DNA of 64,000 nt. Source: Bacteroidota bacterium (lineage in GTDB: Bacteria; Bacteroidota; Bacteroidia; AKYH767-A; OLB10). Made by a program: the position numbers and the translations under genes. The notes beneath the pieces were generated by a model. The model was given only the letters and a program-made list of their open reading frames with translations. It was not told the origin of the DNA and ran no database searches. The stretch is taken from positions 1 to 64,000 of the forward strand of contig JAGVTU010000005.1 of the NCBI GenBank assembly GCA_019136655.1, given 5' to 3'. Every line of letters starts with the position of its first letter. Within the stretch, counting starts at the first letter, position 1. This document shows positions 1 through 6,610 of the stretch, one piece after another.

Positions 1-1
1 T

Positions 2-142
2 GAGAGGTTGGAGCGCCACAATTCCGGCTATGAAAAATCAACATCGCCATACAGGCCTTATAATTTGGTTTGCAAAATAGAAAAGCCAACACGCAGTGAG
101 GCCATGCAGTTAGAGAAGACTGTAACTTTATATTCAATATGA
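2..142 (+). CDS. GIY-YIG endonuclease family protein, C-terminal fragment
   Basis: Frame 2 is open from the window edge to a TGA at 140-142 and gives 46 residues. It begins ERLERHNSGYEKSTSPYRPY and continues with a TRSEAMQLEK stretch. This resembles the C-terminal half of small stand-alone GIY-YIG proteins, which have an (E/R)HN(S/T)G...KST turn, an aromatic-Pro strand and a final helix holding the conserved (R/E)EA...EK. The GIY and YIG motifs would lie off the window. The final helix looks short for the family, so the end may be clipped or shifted. The hairpin at 161-191 could serve as its terminator. Based on motif resemblance only. Confidence 0.55.
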   Translation, partial: ERLERHNSGYEKSTSPYRPYNLVCKIEKPTRSEAMQLEKTVTLYSI

Positions 143-160
143 CTTAAGTTCCTAAAAAGT

Positions 161-191
161 AAAAAGCCACCCTTTAACAAGATGGCTTTTT
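161..191. terminator. Intrinsic terminator, probably bidirectional
   Basis: Perfect 9-bp inverted repeat AAAAAGCCA / TGGCTTTTT (161-169 and 183-191) around a 13-base loop. It lies between the plus-strand GIY-YIG fragment ending at 142 and the minus-strand gene ending at 212. T-runs on both strands would let it end transcription from both sides. Confidence 0.6.
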
Positions 192-211
192 CTAAAGAAT
201 TTCTAAGAAGA

Positions 212-580
212 TTATTTCTTCTTAGCAGCTGCTTTTTTCTTAGTAGCTTTCTTTTTTGGAGCTGCTTTTTTCTTAGTAGCTGCCTTCTTCTTCGGAGCTG
301 CTTTTTTCTTAGTAGCTTTCTTTTTTGGAGCTGCTTTTTTAGCAGAAACTACTTTCTTTTTAGTAGCTTTCTTTTTGGTAGCTGCTTTTTTCTTAGTAGC
401 TTTCTTTTTAGTAGCTGCTTTTTTCTTAGTAGCTTTCTTTTTTGGAGCTGCTTTTTTCTTAGTAGCAGACTTCTTCTTAGTAGCCGCTTTTTTCTTTGCA
501 GCTTTCTTTTTTGGTGCAGCTTTTTTAGCTTCCACCACTTCAGCACCCGTAGTGCCAGTAATCATTGAATTGTTCATCAT
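212..580 (-). CDS. Lys/Ala-rich histone H1-like DNA-binding protein
   Basis: A 122-residue protein. After about 18 N-terminal residues it consists almost only of KKAAPKKKA, KKKAATKKK and KKKATKKK units to the end, interrupted once by a VVSAKKAAP segment. Such tails resemble eukaryotic histone H1 C-terminal tails and bacterial H1-like proteins (Hc1-type), which bind DNA through lysine charge and may compact the nucleoid. No globular domain is visible. Two adjacent ATG codons (578-580 and 575-577) can start it. The DNA is itself a degenerate tandem repeat, which leaves long open frames on the opposite strand; those are artefacts. Repeat number is probably variable between strains. The role in nucleoid organisation is inferred from composition. 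Confidence 0.75.
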   Translation of the reverse strand: MMNNSMITGTTGAEVVEAKKAAPKKKAAKKKAATKKKSATKKKAAPKKKATKKKAATKKKATKKKAATKKKATKKKVVSAKKAAPKKKATKKKAAPKKKAATKKKAAPKKKATKKKAAAKKK

Positions 581-646
581 GATGATTATTTATTTATTGG
601 TTATTGAAATCGTTATACTTAATTGTTTAATATTTGTTTCATTTTA

Positions 647-1900
647 TCAGGAGTGATTCACATCTACAATTCTCTCTGCACGGTATTCCCCACTCATCAA
701 TTTATTTTTAATCTTACTAAATGAATCAATCGTGTAGTTAACATCATCCAATGTATGCACTGCTGTTGGAATGAGTCGTAATAAGATGATACCTTTTGGC
801 ACAACCGGATAAACTACCATTGAACAGAAAACATCGAAGTTTTCTCTTAAATCGTAAATCAGTTTGGTCGCCTCAGGTATAGAACCATTCAGATATACCG
901 GTGTAACCGGTGACTGTGTGTTGCCAATTTCAAAACCTGCCGACTTCAGCCCGTTTTGTAAAGCATTCACAACTTTCCACAAATTATTTTTAAGCTCAGG
1001 CTGCGATTTGAGCAGTTCTAAACGTTTCAATGCGCCAATAACCAAAGGCATTGGAAGGCTTTTGGCAAATATCTGTGAACGCATATTATATTTAAGGTAT
1101 TCTACTATCTGGGCATCGCTGGCAATAAATCCGCCAATCAAAGCCATAGATTTGGCAAAGGTTCCGAAGTAGATATCAATACCGTCCTGTACACCTTGTT
1201 CTTCACCGGTACCTGCACCTGTTTTGCCCATGGTACCAAAACCATGTGCATCATCCACAAAAAGACGAAAATGAAATTTCTTTTTCAGAGCAACAATTTC
1301 TTTCAGTTTCCCCTGATCGCCACTCATCCCAAAAACACCTTCGGTAATTACCAAAATTGCACCACCCGTTTCCTGAGCGAGTTTGGTTGCACGCTCCAGT
1401 TGTTTCTCAAGATTGGCTATATCATTATGTGGGTAAACAAAACGTTTGCCCATGTGAAGACGAACACCATCAATTATACAAGCATGCGATTCGGAATCAT
1501 ATACTATTATATCATGGCGGTCAACCAGGCAATCAATTGCGCTTACCATTCCCTGATAGCCGTAGTTTAATAATATAGCATCTTCTTTATGTTCGAATGC
1601 TGCAAGTTCTTTTTCTAATCGAATATGGTTGTCTGACTCACCACTCATCATACGTGCGCCCATGGGCAGAGCAAGTCCATATTGTTTGGCAGCTTCTGCA
1701 TCGGCTTTTCTTACTTCAGGATGATTGGCAAGTCCCAAATAATTATTTAAACTCCAAACCAATTTTTCTTTTCCGCGAAAAACCATACGGTTTGAAATCT
1801 CTCCTTCCAACTTCGGAAAAGTAAAATACCCATGCGATTCTTTAGCATGCATTCCCAAAGGACCGCGGTTTTTACTAATCTTCTCAAACAAATCTGTCAT
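647..1900 (-). CDS. Alpha-oxoamine synthase family PLP enzyme, probable serine palmitoyltransferase
   Basis: A 417-residue fold-type I PLP enzyme of the family containing serine palmitoyltransferase (SPT), 2-amino-3-ketobutyrate CoA ligase and 8-amino-7-oxononanoate synthase. Visible motifs: NNYLGLANHP near residue 50, a GARMMSGES loop near 80, VDDAHGFGTMG near 215 (cofactor Asp and His), and TFAKS near 245 holding the Schiff-base lysine. Members condense an amino acid with an acyl-CoA and release CO2. Bacteroidota commonly make sphingolipids with a soluble SPT of this type, and the N-terminal extension before NNYLGL fits that clade. No biotin genes are adjacent, which argues against BioF. 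Substrate choice cannot be settled from sequence by eye. Confidence 0.75.
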   Translation of the reverse strand: MTDLFEKISKNRGPLGMHAKESHGYFTFPKLEGEISNRMVFRGKEKLVWSLNNYLGLANHPEVRKADAEAAKQYGLALPMGARMMSGESDNHIRLEKELAAFEHKEDAILLNYGYQGMVSAIDCLVDRHDIIVYDSESHACIIDGVRLHMGKRFVYPHNDIANLEKQLERATKLAQETGGAILVITEGVFGMSGDQGKLKEIVALKKKFHFRLFVDDAHGFGTMGKTGAGTGEEQGVQDGIDIYFGTFAKSMALIGGFIASDAQIVEYLKYNMRSQIFAKSLPMPLVIGALKRLELLKSQPELKNNLWKVVNALQNGLKSAGFEIGNTQSPVTPVYLNGSIPEATKLIYDLRENFDVFCSMVVYPVVPKGIILLRLIPTAVHTLDDVNYTIDSFSKIKNKLMSGEYRAERIVDVNHS

Positions 1901-2407
1901 AAAAAATCTGAAAAATATTTTTCGCTTTTTGTGTTTTAAAATGTTTCCGAAATATCAACACAATTTTTTTTGAAGCAAACATGTGATTAAATATTTTTCA
2001 ACACAAAAATGTTAACTCATTTTTTCAATATACTAAAACAAATTTAATTTGTCAAGAAACTTTTTTTATTTCAATTAAAAAAACAAAACAATGATTTATC
2101 AGAGGAGAAAACATTGTTTTAATAAAAAAGTAAAAAAGTTTATTCAACTTCAAACACATTGTTTGGTTGTCTTAAACTTTGCACTAAAGGTTGATTGCAG
2201 TTGTTAATATTTACAACCGGTAATAAAAACTGAGCATTAAATTTTATGTAACGACTTAAAAAAGTTTGATAAAAGAAAGGATAGAATCAGATTAAAGAAA
2301 ATTAAGTAAGCAGAAAAAGTTTAATGTTCTCTGATACCATATCAAGATATGATATTTTGTTCTTTAGTTTCTGTTTTGATCAGGGTTATATTTCGTTTAC
2401 ATAAAAG
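1901..2407. other. Long AT-rich intergenic region
   Basis: About 500 bases between the PLP enzyme and the hpf terminator. It contains poly-T and poly-A runs and one -7-like box (2039-2046). No convincing ORF and no tRNA acceptor or T-arm pattern is seen, although in many relatives tRNA genes and tuf follow hpf on this strand. Confidence 0.5.
2039..2046 (-). promoter_or_regulatory. Candidate Bacteroidota -7 box for the PLP enzyme
   Basis: Reads TAAATTTG on the minus strand, matching TAnnTTTG. It lies about 139 bases upstream of the ATG at 1900, so the leader would be long. A TTG 25 bases further upstream could act as a weak -33 element. In AT-rich DNA a chance match is possible. Confidence 0.35.
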
Positions 2408-2444
2408 AAAGAAGGCTGTATCATCCGGTGATACAGCCTTCTTT
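2408..2444 (-). terminator. Strong intrinsic terminator after hpf
   Basis: A 16-bp perfect stem (2408-2423 with 2429-2444) built on AAGAAGGCTGTATCA with a 5-base loop and T-rich flank. It lies 18 bases past the hpf stop codon and ends the rpsU-xerC-hpf transcript. Confidence 0.85.
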
Positions 2445-2462
2445 AATATATAAAGAATTATT

Positions 2463-2762
2463 TTATAAACCTCTTTGCTTTTGTTTGTGTTTGGTGATTT
2501 GCTTTTTGAGTGCTTCAACTGATTTGTCGGCAGCCTGCTCAAAGGTTGCGCATTGCTCACTGGCAAAAAGTATTTTGCCAGGTGTGCTGATTTTTATTTC
2601 AGCAATTTTGTTTTCCTGGGTTACGTTTTTGTCTAAACGTAAAAAAACTTCACCTTCCAGAATGTGCTCGTAAAACTGTTTGAGTTTATCTACTTTTCCT
2701 TCCACAAACTGAATGAGTTTTTTGTCAGCATCAAAATGGATAGACTGCACTTTAATCTTCAT
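2463..2762 (-). CDS. hpf: Ribosome hibernation-promoting factor, short HPF/RaiA type
   Basis: A 99-residue protein with the S30AE (HPF/YfiA) fold: MKIKVQSIHFDADKKL for the first strand and helix, a helical VEGKVDKLKQFY, a central EVFLRL strand, and a C-terminal helix with DKSVEALKKQITKHKQKQ. Short HPFs bind the 30S decoding region of idle ribosomes and, without the long form's C-terminal domain, favour 100S dimers only with a partner. It follows xerC after 134 bases and precedes a strong terminator. The rpsU-xerC-hpf order is a familiar Bacteroidota arrangement. Confidence 0.9.
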   Translation of the reverse strand: MKIKVQSIHFDADKKLIQFVEGKVDKLKQFYEHILEGEVFLRLDKNVTQENKIAEIKISTPGKILFASEQCATFEQAADKSVEALKKQITKHKQKQRGL

Positions 2763-2896
2763 ACTCTTATTTTGTTTTTAGTACAAAACATGCACATTGC
2801 CCTTATGTGATGGTTTTGTGTTGTCAGTAATATTATTTGTGGGCATTTTATTACAGTTTTATTAATTATCTCACCTGAAGGAGTAAATATACTAAA

Positions 2897-3793
2897 TCAG
2901 GCTTTGGGATGCGCTTGTTTATAGATGTTTTTTAATTTATCAATTGTATTGTGGGTATAAACCTGTGTGGCTGCTAGATTGCTGTGTCCAAGTATTTCTT
3001 TTATTGCATTTATTTCTGCTCCGCTGTTCAGCATTTCTGTTGCAAACGAATGTCGTAAAACATGCGGACTTCGTTTTGTGTTGGTGGTTACTGCTCTTAA
3101 CATTGTATTTACTACCTTATAAACGAATTTCGGGTAAAGTTTGTTACCATCATTTTTAATAAAAAAACTTTGAACCGACTTTTCAGGGTTCAGGTAAGTT
3201 TTTCGTTCATTAAGATAATTCACAATGTCATTTTTCAGCTCAGGTATGATGGGTATGATGCGTTCTTTGTTTCGTTTACCCAACACCTTAATTGAAAGGT
3301 TATATAAATCAATATCCTTGTCGGTTAAGTTTATTAATTCCGATAAACGCATGCCGGTTTGATAAAACATATTAATGATGAGTTTATCCCTGATTCCCGA
3401 AAATCCTTCTTCAAATGGCACTCCATCCAACAGCATATCCATTTTTGTTTTGTCCACAAATACAGGAAGTTTCTTGCTGACCTTAGGTGCAGTAATTTTG
3501 AGCATGGGATTATTGACAACCGTTTTTTCTCTCAGATAAAACTTAAATAAAGTTTTAAGCGATGATATTTTTCTGTTTACAGAACGTGCATCGAGTTTTT
3601 GTTCAAGAAGTGATACCACCCAGCTGCGTATATAAAAATGGGTGATCTGTGATGGGTCGTTAATCTGATAGGTGGTGGCTATAAAATCAAAAAACTGCTT
3701 AAGGTCCTTGCCATAAGCAGTTATAGTATGTTTTGAATAACGTTTTTCGTATTGGAGATAAAGCAGAAATTTTGCGTAAGGCATATTGTTCAT
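2897..3793 (-). CDS. xerC: Tyrosine recombinase XerC
   Basis: A 298-residue tyrosine recombinase. The N-terminal SAM-like core-binding domain (about residues 1-90, YLQYEKRYSKHTITAYGKDL) is followed by a catalytic domain. Catalytic residues are visible: Arg in TGMRLSE, Lys in LGKRNKE, His and Arg in HVLRHSFA, the second His in LGHSNL, and the Tyr nucleophile in TQVYTH. With a second Xer protein it resolves chromosome dimers at dif. Its location in rpsU-xerC-hpf matches the housekeeping enzyme rather than an integron or phage integrase. A -7 box ends 5 bases before the ATG at 3793, which favours this start over the internal ATG at codon 4 and predicts a leaderless mRNA from this promoter. Confidence 0.92.
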   Translation of the reverse strand: MNNMPYAKFLLYLQYEKRYSKHTITAYGKDLKQFFDFIATTYQINDPSQITHFYIRSWVVSLLEQKLDARSVNRKISSLKTLFKFYLREKTVVNNPMLKITAPKVSKKLPVFVDKTKMDMLLDGVPFEEGFSGIRDKLIINMFYQTGMRLSELINLTDKDIDLYNLSIKVLGKRNKERIIPIIPELKNDIVNYLNERKTYLNPEKSVQSFFIKNDGNKLYPKFVYKVVNTMLRAVTTNTKRSPHVLRHSFATEMLNSGAEINAIKEILGHSNLAATQVYTHNTIDKLKNIYKQAHPKA

Positions 3794-3798
3794 TATGC

Positions 3799-3806
3799 CA
3801 AAGGTA
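3799..3806 (-). promoter_or_regulatory. -7 promoter box of xerC, leaderless spacing
   Basis: Reads TACCTTTG on the minus strand, an exact TAnnTTTG match. Five bases separate its G (3799) from the A of the xerC ATG (3793), so the predicted transcription start falls on or beside the start codon. Confidence 0.6.
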
Positions 3807-3848
3807 AACGCATATTTCTGAATAAGATTTTACCTCGCTGCCACAAAA

Positions 3849-3868
3849 AGGCTTTTTATAAAAAGCCT
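3849..3868 (-). terminator. Hairpin between rpsU and xerC
   Basis: A perfect 20-base palindrome, AGGCTTTTTATAAAAAGCCT, starting 11 bases past the rpsU stop codon. It could be a terminator or attenuator limiting read-through into xerC, which has its own -7 box just downstream. Confidence 0.55.
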
Positions 3869-3879
3869 GATGTTAAAAA

Positions 3880-4083
3880 TTACATTGCGCCTTCAGCTTC
3901 AATGCGCTGAAGATTGTTGCGATGCACAGCTTTTTTAACCGTAGTTCTGCGTGTGATAGATGGCTTCTCATATGCCTGACGCGCACGCAATTGTTTTACA
4001 ATACCGGTTTTTTCAAATTTCTTTTTGAATTTTTTCAAAGCCTTGTCAATCGGCTCATTGTCTTTGATTTGTACAATTATCAT
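3880..4083 (-). CDS. rpsU: 30S ribosomal protein bS21
   Basis: A 67-residue bS21, recognised from MIIVQIKDNEPIDKALKKFK, the central LRARQAYEKPS and the basic C-terminal region with KKAVHRNNLQ. bS21 sits near the 3' end of 16S rRNA. In Bacteroidota, bS21 with bS18 and bS6 is known to occlude the anti-Shine-Dalgarno sequence, which explains the weak use of Shine-Dalgarno sites in the phylum. Some relatives keep a Shine-Dalgarno site on rpsU itself as an autoregulatory device. Here the 20 bases before the ATG (AAAATTTAAAAAGCATA) contain none. Confidence 0.95.
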   Translation of the reverse strand: MIIVQIKDNEPIDKALKKFKKKFEKTGIVKQLRARQAYEKPSITRRTTVKKAVHRNNLQRIEAEGAM

Positions 4084-4112
4084 TATGCTTTTTAAATTTT
4101 ATAATGGGAGCG

Positions 4113-4145
4113 CAAATGTAAACAATTTATAAGCATATTTTTCAA
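4113..4145 (-). promoter_or_regulatory. Promoter of rpsU (-33 TTG and -7 TACATTTG)
   Basis: On the minus strand TTG (4143-4145), 22 bases, then TACATTTG (4113-4120). This is a full Bacteroidota-type promoter and gives a leader of roughly 25 bases before the rpsU ATG. Confidence 0.6.
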
Positions 4146-4272
4146 GTATTTACCTGATTTTTTCAAATTACCGCTGCCTTCATCTCTTTATGCCGGCAGT
4201 ATTTCATTTAATAATATATAAGAAGCTGATAAACAGAATTTTAAACACTTACAGACTAACGAAATTGCACAA

Positions 4273-5559
4273 TTATTTTTGATATTTCAGCAAGTCAATG
4301 CCTATATCATTACGGAAATAAATCTTGTCGTACTGTAAATGGGGCAATTCATTGTAAACTTTTTTGCGTGCTTCTTCTAATGTTGATGCTGATGTCTGCA
4401 CAGCCAAAACCCTTCCTCCATTTGTAATGACATTGTTGTCTTTTGATACAGTTCCGGCATGAAAAACGGTAACCTCTTTCATTTTATCCAAACCTGAAAT
4501 TACTTTTCCTTTCTCATAATTTTCAGGATATCCACCCGAAACAAGTATCACCACCATTGATGTTCGTTCATCAACCTGATAAGGTACGGATTTCAAAGTT
4601 CCGTCACTGAGCGACATAAAAAGCTGAAGCAAATCTGTTTCCATTCTTGGCAGTATAGCTTCCGTTTCAGGGTCGCCAAGGCGACAGTTATATTCTATTA
4701 CAAAAGGATTACCATCCACATTCATCAGTCCTATAAATAAAAACCCTTTGTAAGAAATATTTTCTGACCGTAAACCTTTAAGTGTTGGCTGAATGATTCG
4801 CTCTTCCACTTTCTGCATAAAATTACTGTCGGCAAATGCCACCGGTGAAACTGCTCCCATGCCTCCTGTATTCAGTCCGGTATCGTTATTCCCTATACGT
4901 TTATAATCTTTAGCTTCAGGCAATATAATATAGTGTGTGCCGTCTGTAAGAATGAAAACAGATAATTCTATTCCATGTAAAAATTCTTCAATAACAACTT
5001 TGTTTCCTGCACTTCCAAAAGGTTGGTCATTCAGTATATGGTTCAGTTGTTGTTTGGCTTCTTCTATATTCTGACAAATCAATACGCCTTTGCCTGCAGC
5101 CAGTCCATCGGCCTTAAGTACATAAGGAGCTTTAAGCGTTTCCAAAAAATGATAACCTTCATTCAGAGTTGTTTTATCAAAAGTTTGATAGCGTGCAGTT
5201 GGAATATTATGCCGTTGCATAAATGCTTTTGAAAAATCTTTACTGCCTTCGAGCATAGCTCCATTTTTTCCGGGACCTATTACGGGTATTGTCTGCAATA
5301 ATGGATCTGCTAAAAAATAATCGGCAATACCATTTACCAAAGGGTCTTCAGGTCCAACCACTACCATTTGTACGGCATTCTCCAATACAAAACGCTTAAT
5401 AACTTCAAAGTCATTTACACTTACAGGAATGTTCTGACCACAATTTGTTGTTCCTGCATTTCCGGGAGCGATAAATAATTTTGTGAGTAAGGGGCTTTTA
5501 CTGAGTTTCCATGCAAGTGCATGCTCTCTTCCACCTGAACCTAACAATAAAACATTCAT
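4273..5559 (-). CDS. purD: Phosphoribosylamine-glycine ligase (GAR synthetase)
   Basis: A 428-residue ATP-grasp ligase that joins phosphoribosylamine and glycine in the second step of purine synthesis. It shows the family start MNVLLLGSGGREHALAWKL, the PGNAGT loop near residue 32, the ATP-grasp segment VLKADGLAAGKGVLI near 147, NTGGMGAVSP near 230 and NCRLGDPETE near 290. Length is typical. It stands alone between rpsU and the divergent lptC-like operon; no clear -7 box was found in the shared upstream region. Confidence 0.96.
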   Translation of the reverse strand: MNVLLLGSGGREHALAWKLSKSPLLTKLFIAPGNAGTTNCGQNIPVSVNDFEVIKRFVLENAVQMVVVGPEDPLVNGIADYFLADPLLQTIPVIGPGKNGAMLEGSKDFSKAFMQRHNIPTARYQTFDKTTLNEGYHFLETLKAPYVLKADGLAAGKGVLICQNIEEAKQQLNHILNDQPFGSAGNKVVIEEFLHGIELSVFILTDGTHYIILPEAKDYKRIGNNDTGLNTGGMGAVSPVAFADSNFMQKVEERIIQPTLKGLRSENISYKGFLFIGLMNVDGNPFVIEYNCRLGDPETEAILPRMETDLLQLFMSLSDGTLKSVPYQVDERTSMVVILVSGGYPENYEKGKVISGLDKMKEVTVFHAGTVSKDNNVITNGGRVLAVQTSASTLEEARKKVYNELPHLQYDKIYFRNDIGIDLLKYQK

Positions 5560-5705
5560 TTAAGGCTTTTTGCTGCAATGATAGCTAAAAACCGGTATGC
5601 AGTGATTAGCAAAGGAGACAAACTTTATCCGATTGCCTCCTGTGTTGTTATGATATTTTATTATATGCGTGGATATTCTGTATTTTTAGCGTTTTAATTT
5701 TATTG

Positions 5706-6407
5706 ATGAAAGAGTTTCGGAAGTATTTTAAGCAATGGTTCATATTGAACGACAGGAAGATTTTTTCTGTAAACGGCTCTACATTACATCGTCCAATTAC
5801 AAAGTGTTTATGTTTTGATTTTAATACATCATGCGCAAACCTTTTAACGCATAAATTTAAACCATTGCTTTTTAGTTTATCTTTGCTCATGATGATATCA
5901 TGCGAAAACGATATTAAGAAAGTGAATCTTATCACGGGCAAAAATCAGGAACCGGTAGAAAGTGCACAAGGTCTTGAAATATTGTATAGTGACTCAGGCA
6001 TAATAAAGGTGAGTATAAAAACACCTGAGCTGAACCGATTTGTTCAGCCTAAACCGGTTACGGAATTGCCCAAAGGAGTTTATGTTGAATTTTTTGATGA
6101 TGCGCAAAAAGTTACCTCCACACTTACCAGTAAATATGCATTGCGCAACGATGCAGATAAAACTATGGAAGCAAAAAAAGATGTGGTGGTGGTTAACGTA
6201 AAAGGTGATAAATTAGAAACAGAATATCTGAAATGGGATGAGAAATCAGGAATGATATCATCTCCCGAATTTGTAAAAATCACTACACCAGATGAAATTA
6301 TTTATGGTAACGGATTTGAGTCCAATCAGGATTTCAGCCGTTATCGTATATTTGACATCAAAGGCATTATTAACCTGAAAAAAGATGAAAATACTAAGGA
6401 TTCTTGA
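5706..6407 (+). CDS. lptC: LptC-like LPS export lipoprotein
   Basis: Residues 85-233 have the LptC/DUF1239 pattern. A GVYVEFFDDAQKVTSTLTS strand pair is followed by AEKDVVVVNVKG-like strands, an LETEYLKWDEKSGMISS segment (the family's L-T-L-W-D) and a closing YGNGFESNQDFSRYRIF. LptC receives LPS from LptBFG and passes it to LptA. A lipobox (MMISC, Cys 5901-5903) indicates an anchored lipoprotein. The ATG at 5706 leaves an unusually long 65-residue lead before the Cys, and no in-frame ATG or GTG lies nearer, so the true start is uncertain. It overlaps the next gene by 23 bases and leads a three-gene operon. Confidence 0.75.
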   Translation: MKEFRKYFKQWFILNDRKIFSVNGSTLHRPITKCLCFDFNTSCANLLTHKFKPLLFSLSLLMMISCENDIKKVNLITGKNQEPVESAQGLEILYSDSGIIKVSIKTPELNRFVQPKPVTELPKGVYVEFFDDAQKVTSTLTSKYALRNDADKTMEAKKDVVVVNVKGDKLETEYLKWDEKSGMISSPEFVKITTPDEIIYGNGFESNQDFSRYRIFDIKGIINLKKDENTKDS

Positions 6408-6582
6408 AGTTTCGTGGCTTCTGATAGCAATTGGTGCAGTATGTGCCGGTACATATAAATGCTTTCATGATGGTCTTAATCAGGCAGTATTCATCTATGT
6501 CATTGCGATAATTGCAACTATCTTTTTTCTCATTCGCAGAAAACAGCGTATAACCATGCAGAAGAAAAACTCTTCAAACTGA
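6385..6582 (+). CDS. Small two-helix membrane protein
   Basis: 65 residues with two predicted membrane helices (about 8-24, WLLIAIGAVCAGT, and 33-50, AVFIYVIAIIATIFFLI) and a basic tail RRKQR. It starts inside the lptC-like gene (23-base overlap), which indicates translational coupling. I do not recognise a named family. Its position between the LPS-export and CNNM genes suggests an envelope role, which is inference. Confidence 0.7.
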   Translation: MKILRILEVSWLLIAIGAVCAGTYKCFHDGLNQAVFIYVIAIIATIFFLIRRKQRITMQKKNSSN

Positions 6583-6610
6583 TTTTGCGCATAAACGGTA
6601 TTCTTTATAA

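Noticed and set aside
182..656. Long plus-strand open frames opposite the H1-like gene, rich in Phe, Leu and Ser or Ala, Phe and Val
   Set aside because: They are the complement of the AAA/GCT-rich repeat. Codon composition and lack of any start context show they are shadows.
1901..2407. Possible tRNA genes after hpf
   Set aside because: No T-arm (GTTCGAATC-like) or acceptor pairing was found on either strand by eye.
2342..2566. Minus-strand 74-residue frame over the hpf terminator
   Set aside because: It overlaps the hpf 3' end in another frame and contains the terminator stem; no family resemblance.
5648..5941. Minus-strand 97-residue frame in the purD-lptC interval
   Set aside because: It covers the start of the lptC-like gene in antisense and shows no recognisable motif.
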